Positions 1 through 9,278 of a DNA stretch of 14,125 bases are shown here, one piece after another (positions within the stretch are counted from its first letter, which is position 1; every line of letters begins with the position of its first letter). The DNA is from Rhodoferax sp. (lineage in GTDB: Bacteria; Pseudomonadota; Gammaproteobacteria; Burkholderiales; Burkholderiaceae_C). Position numbers and translations under genes: made by a program. The DNA is taken from NCBI GenBank assembly GCA_017880985.1, contig JADGRK010000026.1, forward strand, positions 1 through 14,125, given 5' to 3'. The notes below the pieces were generated by a model. The model saw nothing but the letters and a program-made list of their open reading frames with translations. It was not told where the DNA came from and ran no database searches.

Positions 1-387
1 TCGGCCTTTGGCTTCAAACAAGTCATCGCCTTGAAAGGTACTGCCGCGCTGTGGAGTCCCAAGGTGCTGCGCGCCGGCATGGGAGCGCACTGGGGTTTGG
101 GACTGATCGAAGGTGTGGCGCTGTCAGACCTGGCTGGCCTGGCGCTACCGATCATCGTCACCAGTTCGCACCGGGGCTCATTCCTGCATCAAGCGCTCGC
201 AAATCAGGAGCTTCCAACGCCCTGTGTCTGGGCGCTGGGACACGAAGGGCAGGGTGTCAGCGGGGAACTGGAAGCGCTCGCCAGCTTGCACGTTCGGATT
301 GCTCAACCTGGCGGTGAAGAATCGCTCAACGTGGCGGCTGCGGCGGCCATTTGCCTGCACGCCAGCGCGACCGTGTCTTTGTCCTGA
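1..387 (+). CDS. TrmH/SpoU-family RNA 2'-O-methyltransferase, 3' part (5' end outside window)
   Basis: The frame is open from the first base, giving 128 visible residues that form the C-terminal half of a SPOUT-fold methyltransferase. This family transfers methyl groups from S-adenosylmethionine to ribose 2'-OH groups of tRNA or rRNA. The visible part carries the WSPKVLRAGMGAHW segment typical of SpoU enzymes, then the motif-2-like ALGHEGQGVSGEL, then motif 3, GGEESLNVAAAAAICLH, which helps form the knotted SAM-binding site. Motif 1 and any N-terminal substrate-binding domain lie upstream of the window. The stop (385–387) sits about 25 nt before the carA −10 box, so this gene probably ends a separate upstream unit. 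The target nucleotide cannot be told from this fragment. It could be an RlmB-like or TrmH-like paralogue, so no symbol is given. Confidence 0.93.
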   Translation, partial: SAFGFKQVIALKGTAALWSPKVLRAGMGAHWGLGLIEGVALSDLAGLALPIIVTSSHRGSFLHQALANQELPTPCVWALGHEGQGVSGELEALASLHVRIAQPGGEESLNVAAAAAICLHASATVSLS

Positions 388-388
388 C

Positions 389-425
389 GCAATTGTGGCT
401 ATCCCCTTGGCTATAATGCAGTGCT
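389..425 (+). promoter_or_regulatory. Probable sigma-70 promoter of carAB
   Basis: A perfect consensus −10 box, TATAAT, lies at 412–417, directly after the stop of the upstream methyltransferase gene. Transcription would start near 424 and leave a leader of about 115 nt before the carA start at 540. At the ideal 17-bp spacing the −35 region (389–394, GCAATT) is weak. TTGTGG at 393–398 is closer to consensus but only 13 bp away. A promoter with a strong −10 and a poor −35 fits a regulated gene. I see no recognisable operator for a named pyrimidine or arginine regulator. Confidence 0.6.
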
Positions 426-529
426 ACTTCGCATTCACGTACGCCTAGCGCAATTCAAGCTAAATCCCGTTAATAAGCAGTTCCAGGAGATAACTCTTGA
501 GGGCGTTTGGGCGTACCCGCAACTCATCC

Positions 530-542
530 GGAGAACCCAGTG
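530..542 (+). promoter_or_regulatory. Shine-Dalgarno site that sets the carA GTG start
   Basis: GGAG at 530–533 lies 6 nt before GTG 540. The protein that begins there (MLLSLKGNFPPAILALADG) matches the usual CarA N-terminus in length and sequence. The upstream in-frame TTG at 507 would add 11 unconserved residues and lacks a well-placed ribosome site of its own, so it was not chosen. Confidence 0.75.
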
Positions 543-1728
543 CTTTTGTCTCTCAAGGGAAACTTCCCGCCCGCCATTCTGGCGCTCGCAGACGGCACGG
601 TCTATGTTGGCAATTCGATCGGTGCCAGTGGCGCCAGTGCCGGTGAAGTGGTTTTCAACACTTCCATGACCGGCTATCAGGAAATCCTCACCGACCCGAG
701 CTATTGCCAGCAGATCGTCACACTGACCTACCCCCACATTGGCAACTACGGTGTCAATCTGGAGGATATTGAATCTGGCAAAGTGCATGCTGCCGGTTTG
801 ATCATCAAGGATTTGCCCTTGGTGGCATCCAATTTCCGCCAGTCCCAGACGCTGCAGGACTATCTGCTGAGCGAAGGCACGCTGGCGATTGCCAATATCG
901 ACACCCGCAAACTGACGCGCCAATTGCGCAGCCAGGGGGCACAAAATGGCTGCATTCTGGGTTTGCCGGCCGGGGCACCAGTGACGCCAGCCGTGATTGA
1001 TCAGGCACTGGCATGGGCCAGGGCGGCGCCGAGCATGGCCGGGCTTGATCTGGCCCAGGTGGTGACCGTCCCAGCGCCCTACCACTGGACGCAGACCGAG
1101 TGGCAACTGGCTCATCCGGCGCTCTCTGGCAAGCCCGGTTATGGTGAGCTGAACAATCCCAAATTTCACGTCGTGGCGTATGACTTTGGCATCAAGAACA
1201 ATATTCTGCGCATGCTGGCCCAGCGCGGCTGCAAGGTCACCGTGGTGCCGGCTCAAACGAGCGCCGCTGAGGTGCTCGGGCACCAGCCCGACGGCATCTT
1301 TTTGAGCAACGGCCCGGGCGATCCCCAGCCCTGCGACTACGCGATTGCCGCCGTGGGTCAATTGATCGAAACCGGTATTCCCACCTTTGGCATTTGTCTG
1401 GGACACCAGATCATGGCGCTGGCCAGTGGTGGCAAGACCTTCAAGATGAAGTTTGGTCACCACGGCGCCAACCATCCGGTCAAGGATCTGGATACCGGCC
1501 GCGTCAGCATCACCAGCCAGAACCACGGCTTTGCGGTGGATGAAAAATCGCTGCCCGCCAACTTGCGCGCCACCCATATCAGCCTGTTTGATGGCACGTT
1601 ACAGGGGCTGCAGCGCACCGATCAGCCTGCGTTCAGCTTTCAGGGTCACCCGGAAGCTTCCCCTGGCCCGCACGATACTGCCTATTTGTTCGACCGATTT
1701 ATCGCGCTGATGGCCAAGGAGAGCACAC

Positions 1729-1736
<8 letters not shown>
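540..1736 (+). CDS. carA: Carbamoyl-phosphate synthetase small subunit (glutamine amidotransferase)
   Basis: This 398-residue subunit hydrolyses glutamine and channels ammonia to CarB, which makes carbamoyl phosphate for pyrimidine and arginine synthesis in the cytoplasm. The N-terminal CPSase small-subunit domain (about residues 1–150) carries GEVVFNTSMTGYQEILTDPSY. The class-I glutamine amidotransferase domain covers roughly residues 200–385. Its triad is visible: Cys286 in GICLGHQ, and His370 and Glu372 in GHPEASPGPHD. SNGPGDP is the conserved motif before the nucleophile. The length is normal for the family. The GTG start is set by GGAG 6 nt upstream and by family N-terminus. The last codons overlap the carB start by 8 nt (ATGCCTAG), which indicates translational coupling and equal production of the two subunits. 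Confidence 0.98.
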
Positions 1737-5025
<3,289 letters not shown>

Positions 5026-5045
5026 TGGGGCGCTGAAAATCACGG

Positions 5046-5058
5046 CATAATGACAGCA
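5046..5058 (+). promoter_or_regulatory. Possible −10 box of a greA leader promoter
   Basis: CATAAT at 5046–5051 differs from TATAAT by one base and lies just after the carB stop. No convincing −35 box is present at 16–18 bp upstream, where the sequence is around TGATGG. If used, transcription would begin near 5058, just before the terminator hairpin. Evidence is weak and rests on the −10 box and position alone. Confidence 0.35.
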
Positions 5059-5062
5059 ATTC

Positions 5063-5100
5063 GAAACCGCCGAACGGCAACGCTCGGCGGTTTCCTTTTT
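5063..5100 (+). terminator. Rho-independent terminator between carB and greA
   Basis: A perfect 11-bp inverted repeat, GAAACCGCCGA (5063–5073) and TCGGCGGTTTC (5084–5094), encloses a 10-nt loop and is followed by CTTTTT (5095–5100). The stem is GC-rich near the loop and the tail is uridine-rich in the RNA, so this is a textbook intrinsic terminator on the plus strand. It closes the carAB unit. It also lies 33 nt before the greA start, so it could act as an attenuator on read-through or on a promoter at about 5046. Confidence 0.88.
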
Positions 5101-5133
5101 ATGTAACACCCTCAAACCTCAAGAGATCTGTAC

Positions 5134-5610
5134 GTGGCCACTCTTCCCATTACCAAGCGCGGTGCTGCCAAGCTCAAAGCCGAGTTGCAAAAACTCAAAA
5201 CCGTCGATCGCCCCTGGGTCATCAACGCCATTGCCGAGGCGCGCGCGCAAGGTGACCTGAGCGAAAATGCCGAGTATGAAACAGCCAAAGACAAGCAAGG
5301 CTTTATTGAAGGGCGGATTCGCGAGATTGAAGGCAAACTGTCTGTTTCTCAAATCGTTGATCCGGCTGAGCTGCACGCTGATGGACGCGTCGTGTTTGGT
5401 GCCACGGTGCAGCTTGCAGACGAAGAAACGGGCGCCAAAGTGACTTATCAGATCGTCGGTGAAGACGAGGCTGACATCAAACTGGGACTAGTCAACATTG
5501 GCAGCCCGATTGCCCGCGCCTTGATTGGCAAGGAGGTCGGCGATAGCGCCGAAGTGCAGGCACCCGGAGGCATCAAGAGTTACGAAGTGGTGGCGGTGAG
5601 CTACGTCTGA
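5134..5610 (+). CDS. greA: Transcription elongation factor GreA
   Basis: GreA (158 residues, the normal size) enters the secondary channel of RNA polymerase and stimulates cleavage of backtracked RNA, rescuing stalled complexes. The N-terminal coiled coil (about residues 1–75) has the tip motif GDLSENAEY. Its acidic residues Asp41 and Glu44 sit at the same positions as the Mg-coordinating pair in E. coli GreA. The C-terminal FKBP-like domain (about 82–158) includes GATVQL, YQIVGEDEAD and the conserved SPIARALIGKEVGD segment. The start is GTG 5134, supported by AAGAGA 7 nt upstream and by the family N-terminus MATLPITKRGA. It follows a strong terminator, so it probably has its own promoter or depends on regulated read-through from carB. 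The DUF4149 gene follows after 4 nt. Confidence 0.98.
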   Translation: MATLPITKRGAAKLKAELQKLKTVDRPWVINAIAEARAQGDLSENAEYETAKDKQGFIEGRIREIEGKLSVSQIVDPAELHADGRVVFGATVQLADEETGAKVTYQIVGEDEADIKLGLVNIGSPIARALIGKEVGDSAEVQAPGGIKSYEVVAVSYV

Positions 5611-5614
5611 TTCG

Positions 5615-6028
5615 ATGTCGCGATTACCACTCTGGGTGGCTGCGCTGTGGTGGGGCAGCCTCAGCACAATTGGCTTTTTGGTGGTGCCGATGCTTTTTGC
5701 GCAACTGCCAACACCGGCGCTGGCGGGCAACATGGCGGCCAGGCTGTTCACGGCGCAGACTTGGGTGTCAACAGTGTGTGGCCTGTTCTTGTTGATAAAT
5801 ACAAGGTCAAATCGGTCGCTATCGACCGTTCCTGCTGGACAGGCAGCTATGATTTTCATAGTGTCCGGACTGCTGCTGGCGTTGTTGTCTGAGTTTGCCG
5901 TGGCACCCCGCATTGTGGCGCGGGAAAATTTGCGTTTGTGGCACAGTGTCGGCAGTGCGATGTATGTGCTGCAGTGGCTCTGCGCTGGGGTCACGTTCTG
6001 GAAATTGACGCCGTCGCGTCAGGTTTGA
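5615..6028 (+). CDS. Small DUF4149-type inner-membrane protein
   Basis: This 137-residue protein is very hydrophobic, with four likely membrane segments: about residues 5–27 (containing LWWGSLSTIGFLVVPMLF), 45–62, 74–93 and 110–131. The GFLVVPMLFAQLPTPALAGNMAARLF stretch near the N-terminus matches what I recall of DUF4149 proteins found beside greA and yhbY in betaproteobacteria. Its function is not known and no catalytic motif is visible. The ATG start is 4 nt after the greA stop and has no strong Shine-Dalgarno site, which suggests translational coupling to greA. Its last 10 nt overlap the 3' end of yhbY on the other strand. The central loop (about residues 62–73) is polar and coded by a locally AT-richer stretch. 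Confidence 0.85.
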   Translation: MSRLPLWVAALWWGSLSTIGFLVVPMLFAQLPTPALAGNMAARLFTAQTWVSTVCGLFLLINTRSNRSLSTVPAGQAAMIFIVSGLLLALLSEFAVAPRIVARENLRLWHSVGSAMYVLQWLCAGVTFWKLTPSRQV

Positions 6029-6492
6029 CTGCGCTTCTTGATGCTGATTTGCTTCGGTTTCGAGCGCTTGACCTGACCGCCGGAGGTGAGGCGCTGGTTG
6101 CCTAGCACGCGCAGGGTCTTGACTTCCGGGCGCTGGCCGCCGCGCTTGCTGTATTTGAGTACTTTAAAGTCGCGTGGGCCGGGCATGCGGCCTTCATCGG
6201 CCGTTTTTTCGCGCTCGGGTACAGGGCGCCAGAGTATCAGCAATTTGCCAATATGTTGAATCGGCGCGGCGTTAAGCTCGTCGGCCAGGCTTTGAAACAT
6301 GGCTTCACGGGCCGCGCGGTCGTCCGAGAAGACCCGGACTTTGATCAAACCGTGGGCATTCAGGGCGGCGTCGGTTTCTTTTTTGACAGCCGCGCTAAGG
6401 CCATCGCCGCCGACCATCACGACCGGGTCAAGGTGGTGCGCTTCTGAGCGGAGTTTTTTGCGTTGGGCAGGGGTCAATTGAATTTGAGGCAT
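6019..6492 (-). CDS. yhbY: YhbY-family ribosome assembly RNA-binding protein with C-terminal extension
   Basis: The first ~95 of 157 residues form a CRM (YhbY) domain, which binds pre-50S ribosomal particles in E. coli. It begins MPQIQLTPAQRKKLRSEAHHL, followed by the glycine-rich VVMVGGDGLS loop that resembles the GxxG loop of KH-like folds, then HGLIKVRV and IGKLLILWRP. The E. coli protein is only about 97 residues. Here about 60 more follow, rich in Lys, Arg, Gly and Gln (ending KRSKPKQISIKKRSQT), probably disordered and RNA-binding. The ATG at 6492 is chosen from the family N-terminus; the upstream extension in the frame is hydrophobic and overlaps rlmE. No Shine-Dalgarno site precedes it. 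It diverges from rlmE with 28 nt between starts and overlaps the DUF4149 gene by 10 nt at its 3' end. Confidence 0.95.
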   Translation of the reverse strand: MPQIQLTPAQRKKLRSEAHHLDPVVMVGGDGLSAAVKKETDAALNAHGLIKVRVFSDDRAAREAMFQSLADELNAAPIQHIGKLLILWRPVPEREKTADEGRMPGPRDFKVLKYSKRGGQRPEVKTLRVLGNQRLTSGGQVKRSKPKQISIKKRSQT

Positions 6493-6520
6493 ATCGATAT
6501 TATCGGCGACTGGGATTATT
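6493..6520. promoter_or_regulatory. Very short divergent spacer between yhbY and rlmE
   Basis: Only 28 nt separate the two divergent ATG codons. On the plus strand TATTAT lies at 6498–6503, with TTGAAT at 6478–6483 as a possible −35 box (spacing 14, short). On the minus strand GATAAT (6504–6499) lies 6 nt before the yhbY ATG, so a transcript from it would be nearly leaderless. Any promoter for either gene must overlap the other gene's first codons. rlmE has only a GGGA-like ribosome site near 6512. Confidence 0.4.
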
Positions 6521-7195
6521 ATGAAAGTCAAAACCAAAAGCAACAAGGTCAATCGCGCGTGGTTGAACGACCATGTCAACGACACTTACGTCAAACTGGC
6601 CAAGCTGGAGGACTATCGAGCTCGCGCTGCTTACAAGCTCAAGGAAATTGATGAAACCTTTCATTTGATCAAGCCGGGCCAACTGGTGGTGGATCTGGGT
6701 TCAACTCCTGGCGCCTGGAGCCAGTATGTACGACGCAAAATGTCACCCAGGACAGCGACCGGTGGCGGTGCCGCCGTGGGCGAGCTTAACGGCAGCATCA
6801 TTGCGCTTGATATCCTGCCGATGGAGCCGGTCGAAGGTGTTGTCTTCCTGCAAGGCGATCTCCGGGAGGCAGAGGTCCTACAGCGTCTGGCAGATGAAAT
6901 GAAGGGCCGGCAGGCGGATGTGGTGGTGTCCGATATGGCACCCAATTTGTCGGGTATCGCATCCGCTGATGCGGCGCGCATTGAAAACCTGGTTGAACTG
7001 GCGATTGAATTCAGTCAGCAGTATATGAAGCCGCAAGGCACCCTGGTGGCTAAAGTCTTTCATGGTGCTGGCTATGATCCCCTGGTCAAGCGATTCAAGG
7101 AAGCGTTCAGGGTGGTCAAACCGATCAAACCCAAAGCCTCGCGCGACAAGTCATCGGAAACGTTCCTCGTCGGTTCGGGTTTGAAGCCGGTCTGA
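6521..7195 (+). CDS. rlmE: 23S rRNA (uridine-2552-2'-O)-methyltransferase RlmE
   Basis: RlmE (FtsJ/RrmJ) methylates the ribose of U2552 in the 23S A-loop late in 50S assembly, using S-adenosylmethionine. The 224-residue protein has a Rossmann methyltransferase fold with the SAM-binding motif VVDLGSTPGAWSQY (about residues 63–76). The catalytic K-D-K-E tetrad is visible: Lys39 (RAAYKLKEID), Asp138 (VVSDMAPN), Lys178 (LVAKVFHG) and Glu213 (SSETFLVG). It is about 15 residues longer than the E. coli protein. The extra length is mainly a Gly/Ala-rich insert (TATGGGAAVGELNG) after the SAM motif, a surface loop in the fold. The start ATG 6521 gives the usual MKVKTKSNKVNRAWLNDHVND. ftsH follows after 118 nt, the same pairing as in E. 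coli, but here with a promoter in between. Confidence 0.97.
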   Translation: MKVKTKSNKVNRAWLNDHVNDTYVKLAKLEDYRARAAYKLKEIDETFHLIKPGQLVVDLGSTPGAWSQYVRRKMSPRTATGGGAAVGELNGSIIALDILPMEPVEGVVFLQGDLREAEVLQRLADEMKGRQADVVVSDMAPNLSGIASADAARIENLVELAIEFSQQYMKPQGTLVAKVFHGAGYDPLVKRFKEAFRVVKPIKPKASRDKSSETFLVGSGLKPV

Positions 7196-7200
7196 ATCCC

Positions 7201-7243
7201 ATGCCTTGCCTGTGGCTGAAAACTTGAAAACCAGGCCCGGCAT
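7201..7243 (+). other. Imperfect hairpin in the rlmE–ftsH spacer
   Basis: ATGCC (7201–7205) and GCCTG (7208–7212) pair with CAGGC (7232–7236) and GGCAT (7239–7243), giving two 5-bp helices separated by a 2×2 internal loop and a 19-nt apical loop. No T-run follows, so it is not a standard intrinsic terminator. It could protect the 3' end of rlmE mRNA or be part of a factor-dependent terminator or operator. Confidence 0.4.
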
Positions 7244-7245
7244 AT

Positions 7246-7280
7246 CTTGAAACGCCTAAAATGAGGCCCAAATACTCCCA
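7246..7280 (+). promoter_or_regulatory. Sigma-32-like (heat-shock) promoter of ftsH
   Basis: CTTGAAA at 7246–7252 is a perfect match to the sigma-32 −35 consensus. Thirteen bases later, GCCCAAAT at 7266–7273 matches CCCCATNT at five of seven specified positions. Transcription would start near 7280, about 34 nt before the ftsH start. A second CTTGAAA lies at 7223–7229, but its best −10 match is only 8 nt away. In E. coli ftsH is heat-shock induced and FtsH degrades sigma-32, so the site would form a feedback loop. A sigma-70-like TAAAAT (7257–7262) lies inside the same region without a matching −35 box. Confidence 0.6.
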
Positions 7281-7303
7281 GTCTTCTAATTTGCTCACCC
7301 TTT

Positions 7304-7316
7304 GGAGCTTCGCTTG
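7304..7316 (+). promoter_or_regulatory. Shine-Dalgarno site that sets the ftsH TTG start
   Basis: GGAG at 7304–7307 is 6 nt before TTG 7314, the codon that begins the conserved N-terminus (M)NNQWFSKIAVW. The in-frame TTG at 7302 overlaps the Shine-Dalgarno site itself and is rejected. A rare TTG start with a well-placed ribosome site suggests deliberately moderate translation. Confidence 0.75.
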
Positions 7317-9233
7317 AATAATCAGTGGTTTTCGAAAATTGCCGTTTGGATGGTCATCGCGCTTGTGCTTTTCACGGTTTTCAAACAGTTTGATACGCGC
7401 GGACCAAGCAGCGCCGGCAGTCTCGGTTATTCCGACTTTCTGGAAGAAGTTCGCGGCAAGCGCATCAAGAGCGCCATCATCCAGGAAGGCCAGGGCGGCA
7501 CTGAAATTATTGCCGTCACGACCGATGATCGCAAAGTTAAAACTACTGCCACCTACCTTGATCGCGGACTGGTCGGAGACCTGATTGCCAATGGCGTCAA
7601 ATTTGACGTCAAGCCGCGCGAAGAAGGTTCTTTGCTCATGACACTGCTGGTCAGCTGGGGCCCGATGCTGTTGCTGATCGGCGTTTGGGTCTATTTCATG
7701 CGCCAGATGCAGGGTGGCGGTAAAGGGGGTGCCTTCAGCTTTGGCAAAAGCAAGGCGCGCCTGCTCGACGAGAATACCAATCAGGTGACCTTTGCCGATG
7801 TGGCCGGCTGTGACGAGGCCAAGGAAGAAGTCAAGGAAGTTGTTGATTTTCTGAAAGATCCGCAAAGATTCCAGAAACTCGGCGGACGCATACCGCGCGG
7901 TTTGCTGCTGATTGGCCCGCCGGGTACCGGCAAGACCCTGCTCGCCAAGGGCATCGCCGGTGAGGCCAAAGTGCCCTTCTTTTCGATTTCAGGTTCCGAT
8001 TTTGTTGAAATGTTCGTCGGCGTGGGCGCGTCCCGGGTGCGAGACATGTTCGACAACGCCAAGAAAAACGCCCCCTGCATCATCTTCATTGATGAAATTG
8101 ACGCGGTTGGCCGCCAGCGTGGCGCCGGTCTGGGCGGGGGTAATGATGAGCGCGAGCAAACCCTGAACCAGATGCTGGTGGAGATGGATGGCTTTGAGAC
8201 CAACGCCGGCGTGATCGTGGTGGCCGCCACCAATCGTCCCGACATTCTGGATGCCGCTTTGCTGCGCCCGGGTCGTTTTGATCGCCAGGTGTATGTCTCG
8301 CTGCCCGACATCCGCGGTCGCGAACAGATTCTCAATGTGCACATGCGCAAGGTGCCTTTGGGTCAGGATGTCAACTCGGGTGTGATCGCGCGCGGCACGC
8401 CGGGCATGTCGGGTGCCGACCTGGCCAATCTGTGCAACGAGGCCGCCCTGATGGCGGCGCGCCGCAACGCACGTACTGTGGAAATGCAGGACTTTGAGAA
8501 AGCCAAAGACAAAATCCTGATGGGTCCGGAACGCAAGAGCATGGTGATGCCGGAAAGCGAACGCAAAAACACGGCCTATCACGAGTCAGGCCACGCCCTG
8601 ATTGGCAAGCTATTGTCCAAGTGCGACCCGGTGCACAAGGTCACCATCATCCCACGCGGTCGTGCCCTGGGTGTCACCATGAGCCTGCCCGCGGAGGACC
8701 GCTACAGCTATGACAGCGAATACATGCTGCACCAGATCAGCATGTTGTTTGGGGGTCGTATTGCGGAAGAAGTGTTCATGAACCAGATGACCACTGGTGC
8801 CAGCAACGACTTTGAGCGCGCCACCCACATTGCGCGCGACATGGTCACCCGTTACGGCATGACGGATGCCCTGGGTCCCATGGTCTATGCTGAAAACGAG
8901 GGCGAGGTGTTTTTGGGCCGCTCGGTCACCAAGACCACCACCATGAGCGAGGAAACGATGCAGAAAGTGGACGCCGAGGTGCGCCGCATCATTGATCAGC
9001 AATATGGCCTTGCGCGCAAGCTGATTGAAGACAATCGGGACAAGATCCATGTCATGGCCAAGGCACTGCTGGAGTGGGAAACCATTGACAGTGACCAGTT
9101 GGACGACATCATGGCTGGCAAAGAGCCACGGCCGCCTAAAGACTGGACACCGCGCATTCCCGCCGCAGGTGGGGACAACGGCAGTGGCGGGACACCGGCG
9201 GTTAAACCGGACGCGGCACCGTCGGTGGCGTGA
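7314..9233 (+). CDS. ftsH: ATP-dependent zinc metalloprotease FtsH
   Basis: FtsH (639 residues, normal length) is a hexameric inner-membrane AAA+ protease that removes damaged membrane proteins and, in E. coli, degrades sigma-32 and LpxC. Two membrane helices (about residues 5–24 and 103–125) flank a periplasmic domain. The AAA domain has Walker A GPPGTGKT (201–208, Lys207), Walker B IIFIDEID (Asp260, Glu261), the pore motif around MFVGVGA, and the second region of homology ATNRPDILDAALLRPGRFDR. The protease domain has the zinc motif HESGH (423–427) and the third ligand Asp499 in GASNDFERAT. The C-terminal tail is Gly/Pro/Ala-rich and disordered. The start is TTG 7314. folP follows after a short spacer that holds a hairpin. 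The gene probably forms one unit with folP and glmM, driven partly by a heat-shock-type promoter. Confidence 0.98.
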   Translation: MNNQWFSKIAVWMVIALVLFTVFKQFDTRGPSSAGSLGYSDFLEEVRGKRIKSAIIQEGQGGTEIIAVTTDDRKVKTTATYLDRGLVGDLIANGVKFDVKPREEGSLLMTLLVSWGPMLLLIGVWVYFMRQMQGGGKGGAFSFGKSKARLLDENTNQVTFADVAGCDEAKEEVKEVVDFLKDPQRFQKLGGRIPRGLLLIGPPGTGKTLLAKGIAGEAKVPFFSISGSDFVEMFVGVGASRVRDMFDNAKKNAPCIIFIDEIDAVGRQRGAGLGGGNDEREQTLNQMLVEMDGFETNAGVIVVAATNRPDILDAALLRPGRFDRQVYVSLPDIRGREQILNVHMRKVPLGQDVNSGVIARGTPGMSGADLANLCNEAALMAARRNARTVEMQDFEKAKDKILMGPERKSMVMPESERKNTAYHESGHALIGKLLSKCDPVHKVTIIPRGRALGVTMSLPAEDRYSYDSEYMLHQISMLFGGRIAEEVFMNQMTTGASNDFERATHIARDMVTRYGMTDALGPMVYAENEGEVFLGRSVTKTTTMSEETMQKVDAEVRRIIDQQYGLARKLIEDNRDKIHVMAKALLEWETIDSDQLDDIMAGKEPRPPKDWTPRIPAAGGDNGSGGTPAVKPDAAPSVA

Positions 9234-9254
9234 AGGCAGGAATTGATCAACATG

Positions 9255-9278
9255 ACGGGGCAATCGGCCCCGTTCTTC
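9255..9278 (+). terminator. Weak terminator or attenuator hairpin at the folP start
   Basis: ACGGGGC (9255–9261) and GCCCCGT (9267–9273) form a perfect 7-bp GC-rich stem with a 5-nt loop, followed by TTCTTC (9273–9278), a poor T-tract. It lies 21 nt after the ftsH stop and ends right at the folP ATG at 9279. It looks like a leaky intrinsic terminator that would lower folP–glmM transcription relative to ftsH. Alternatively it could limit ribosome access to the folP start. Confidence 0.55.

Noticed and set aside
417..449. A possible 10-residue leader peptide (MQCYFAFTYA) before carA
   Set aside because: Its ATG begins at the last base of the −10 box, so it would lie upstream of the expected transcript start and not be translated from that promoter.
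507..539. Longer carA start at TTG 507
   Set aside because: It adds 11 residues not seen in the family, while GTG 540 has a well-spaced GGAG site and the conserved N-terminus.
435..1577. A 380-codon open frame on the minus strand opposite carA
   Set aside because: Same reason: a shadow of carA with no family resemblance, running through the carA promoter leader.
6493..6585. N-terminal extension of YhbY by 31 hydrophobic residues
   Set aside because: It would overlap the start of rlmE and resembles a signal sequence on a cytoplasmic RNA-binding protein; the family begins at the 6492 ATG.
7257..7262. Sigma-70 −10 box TAAAAT upstream of ftsH
   Set aside because: No −35 box at a workable distance. 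The TTGAAA copies lie 4 and 27 bp away, and the sigma-32 reading explains the region better.
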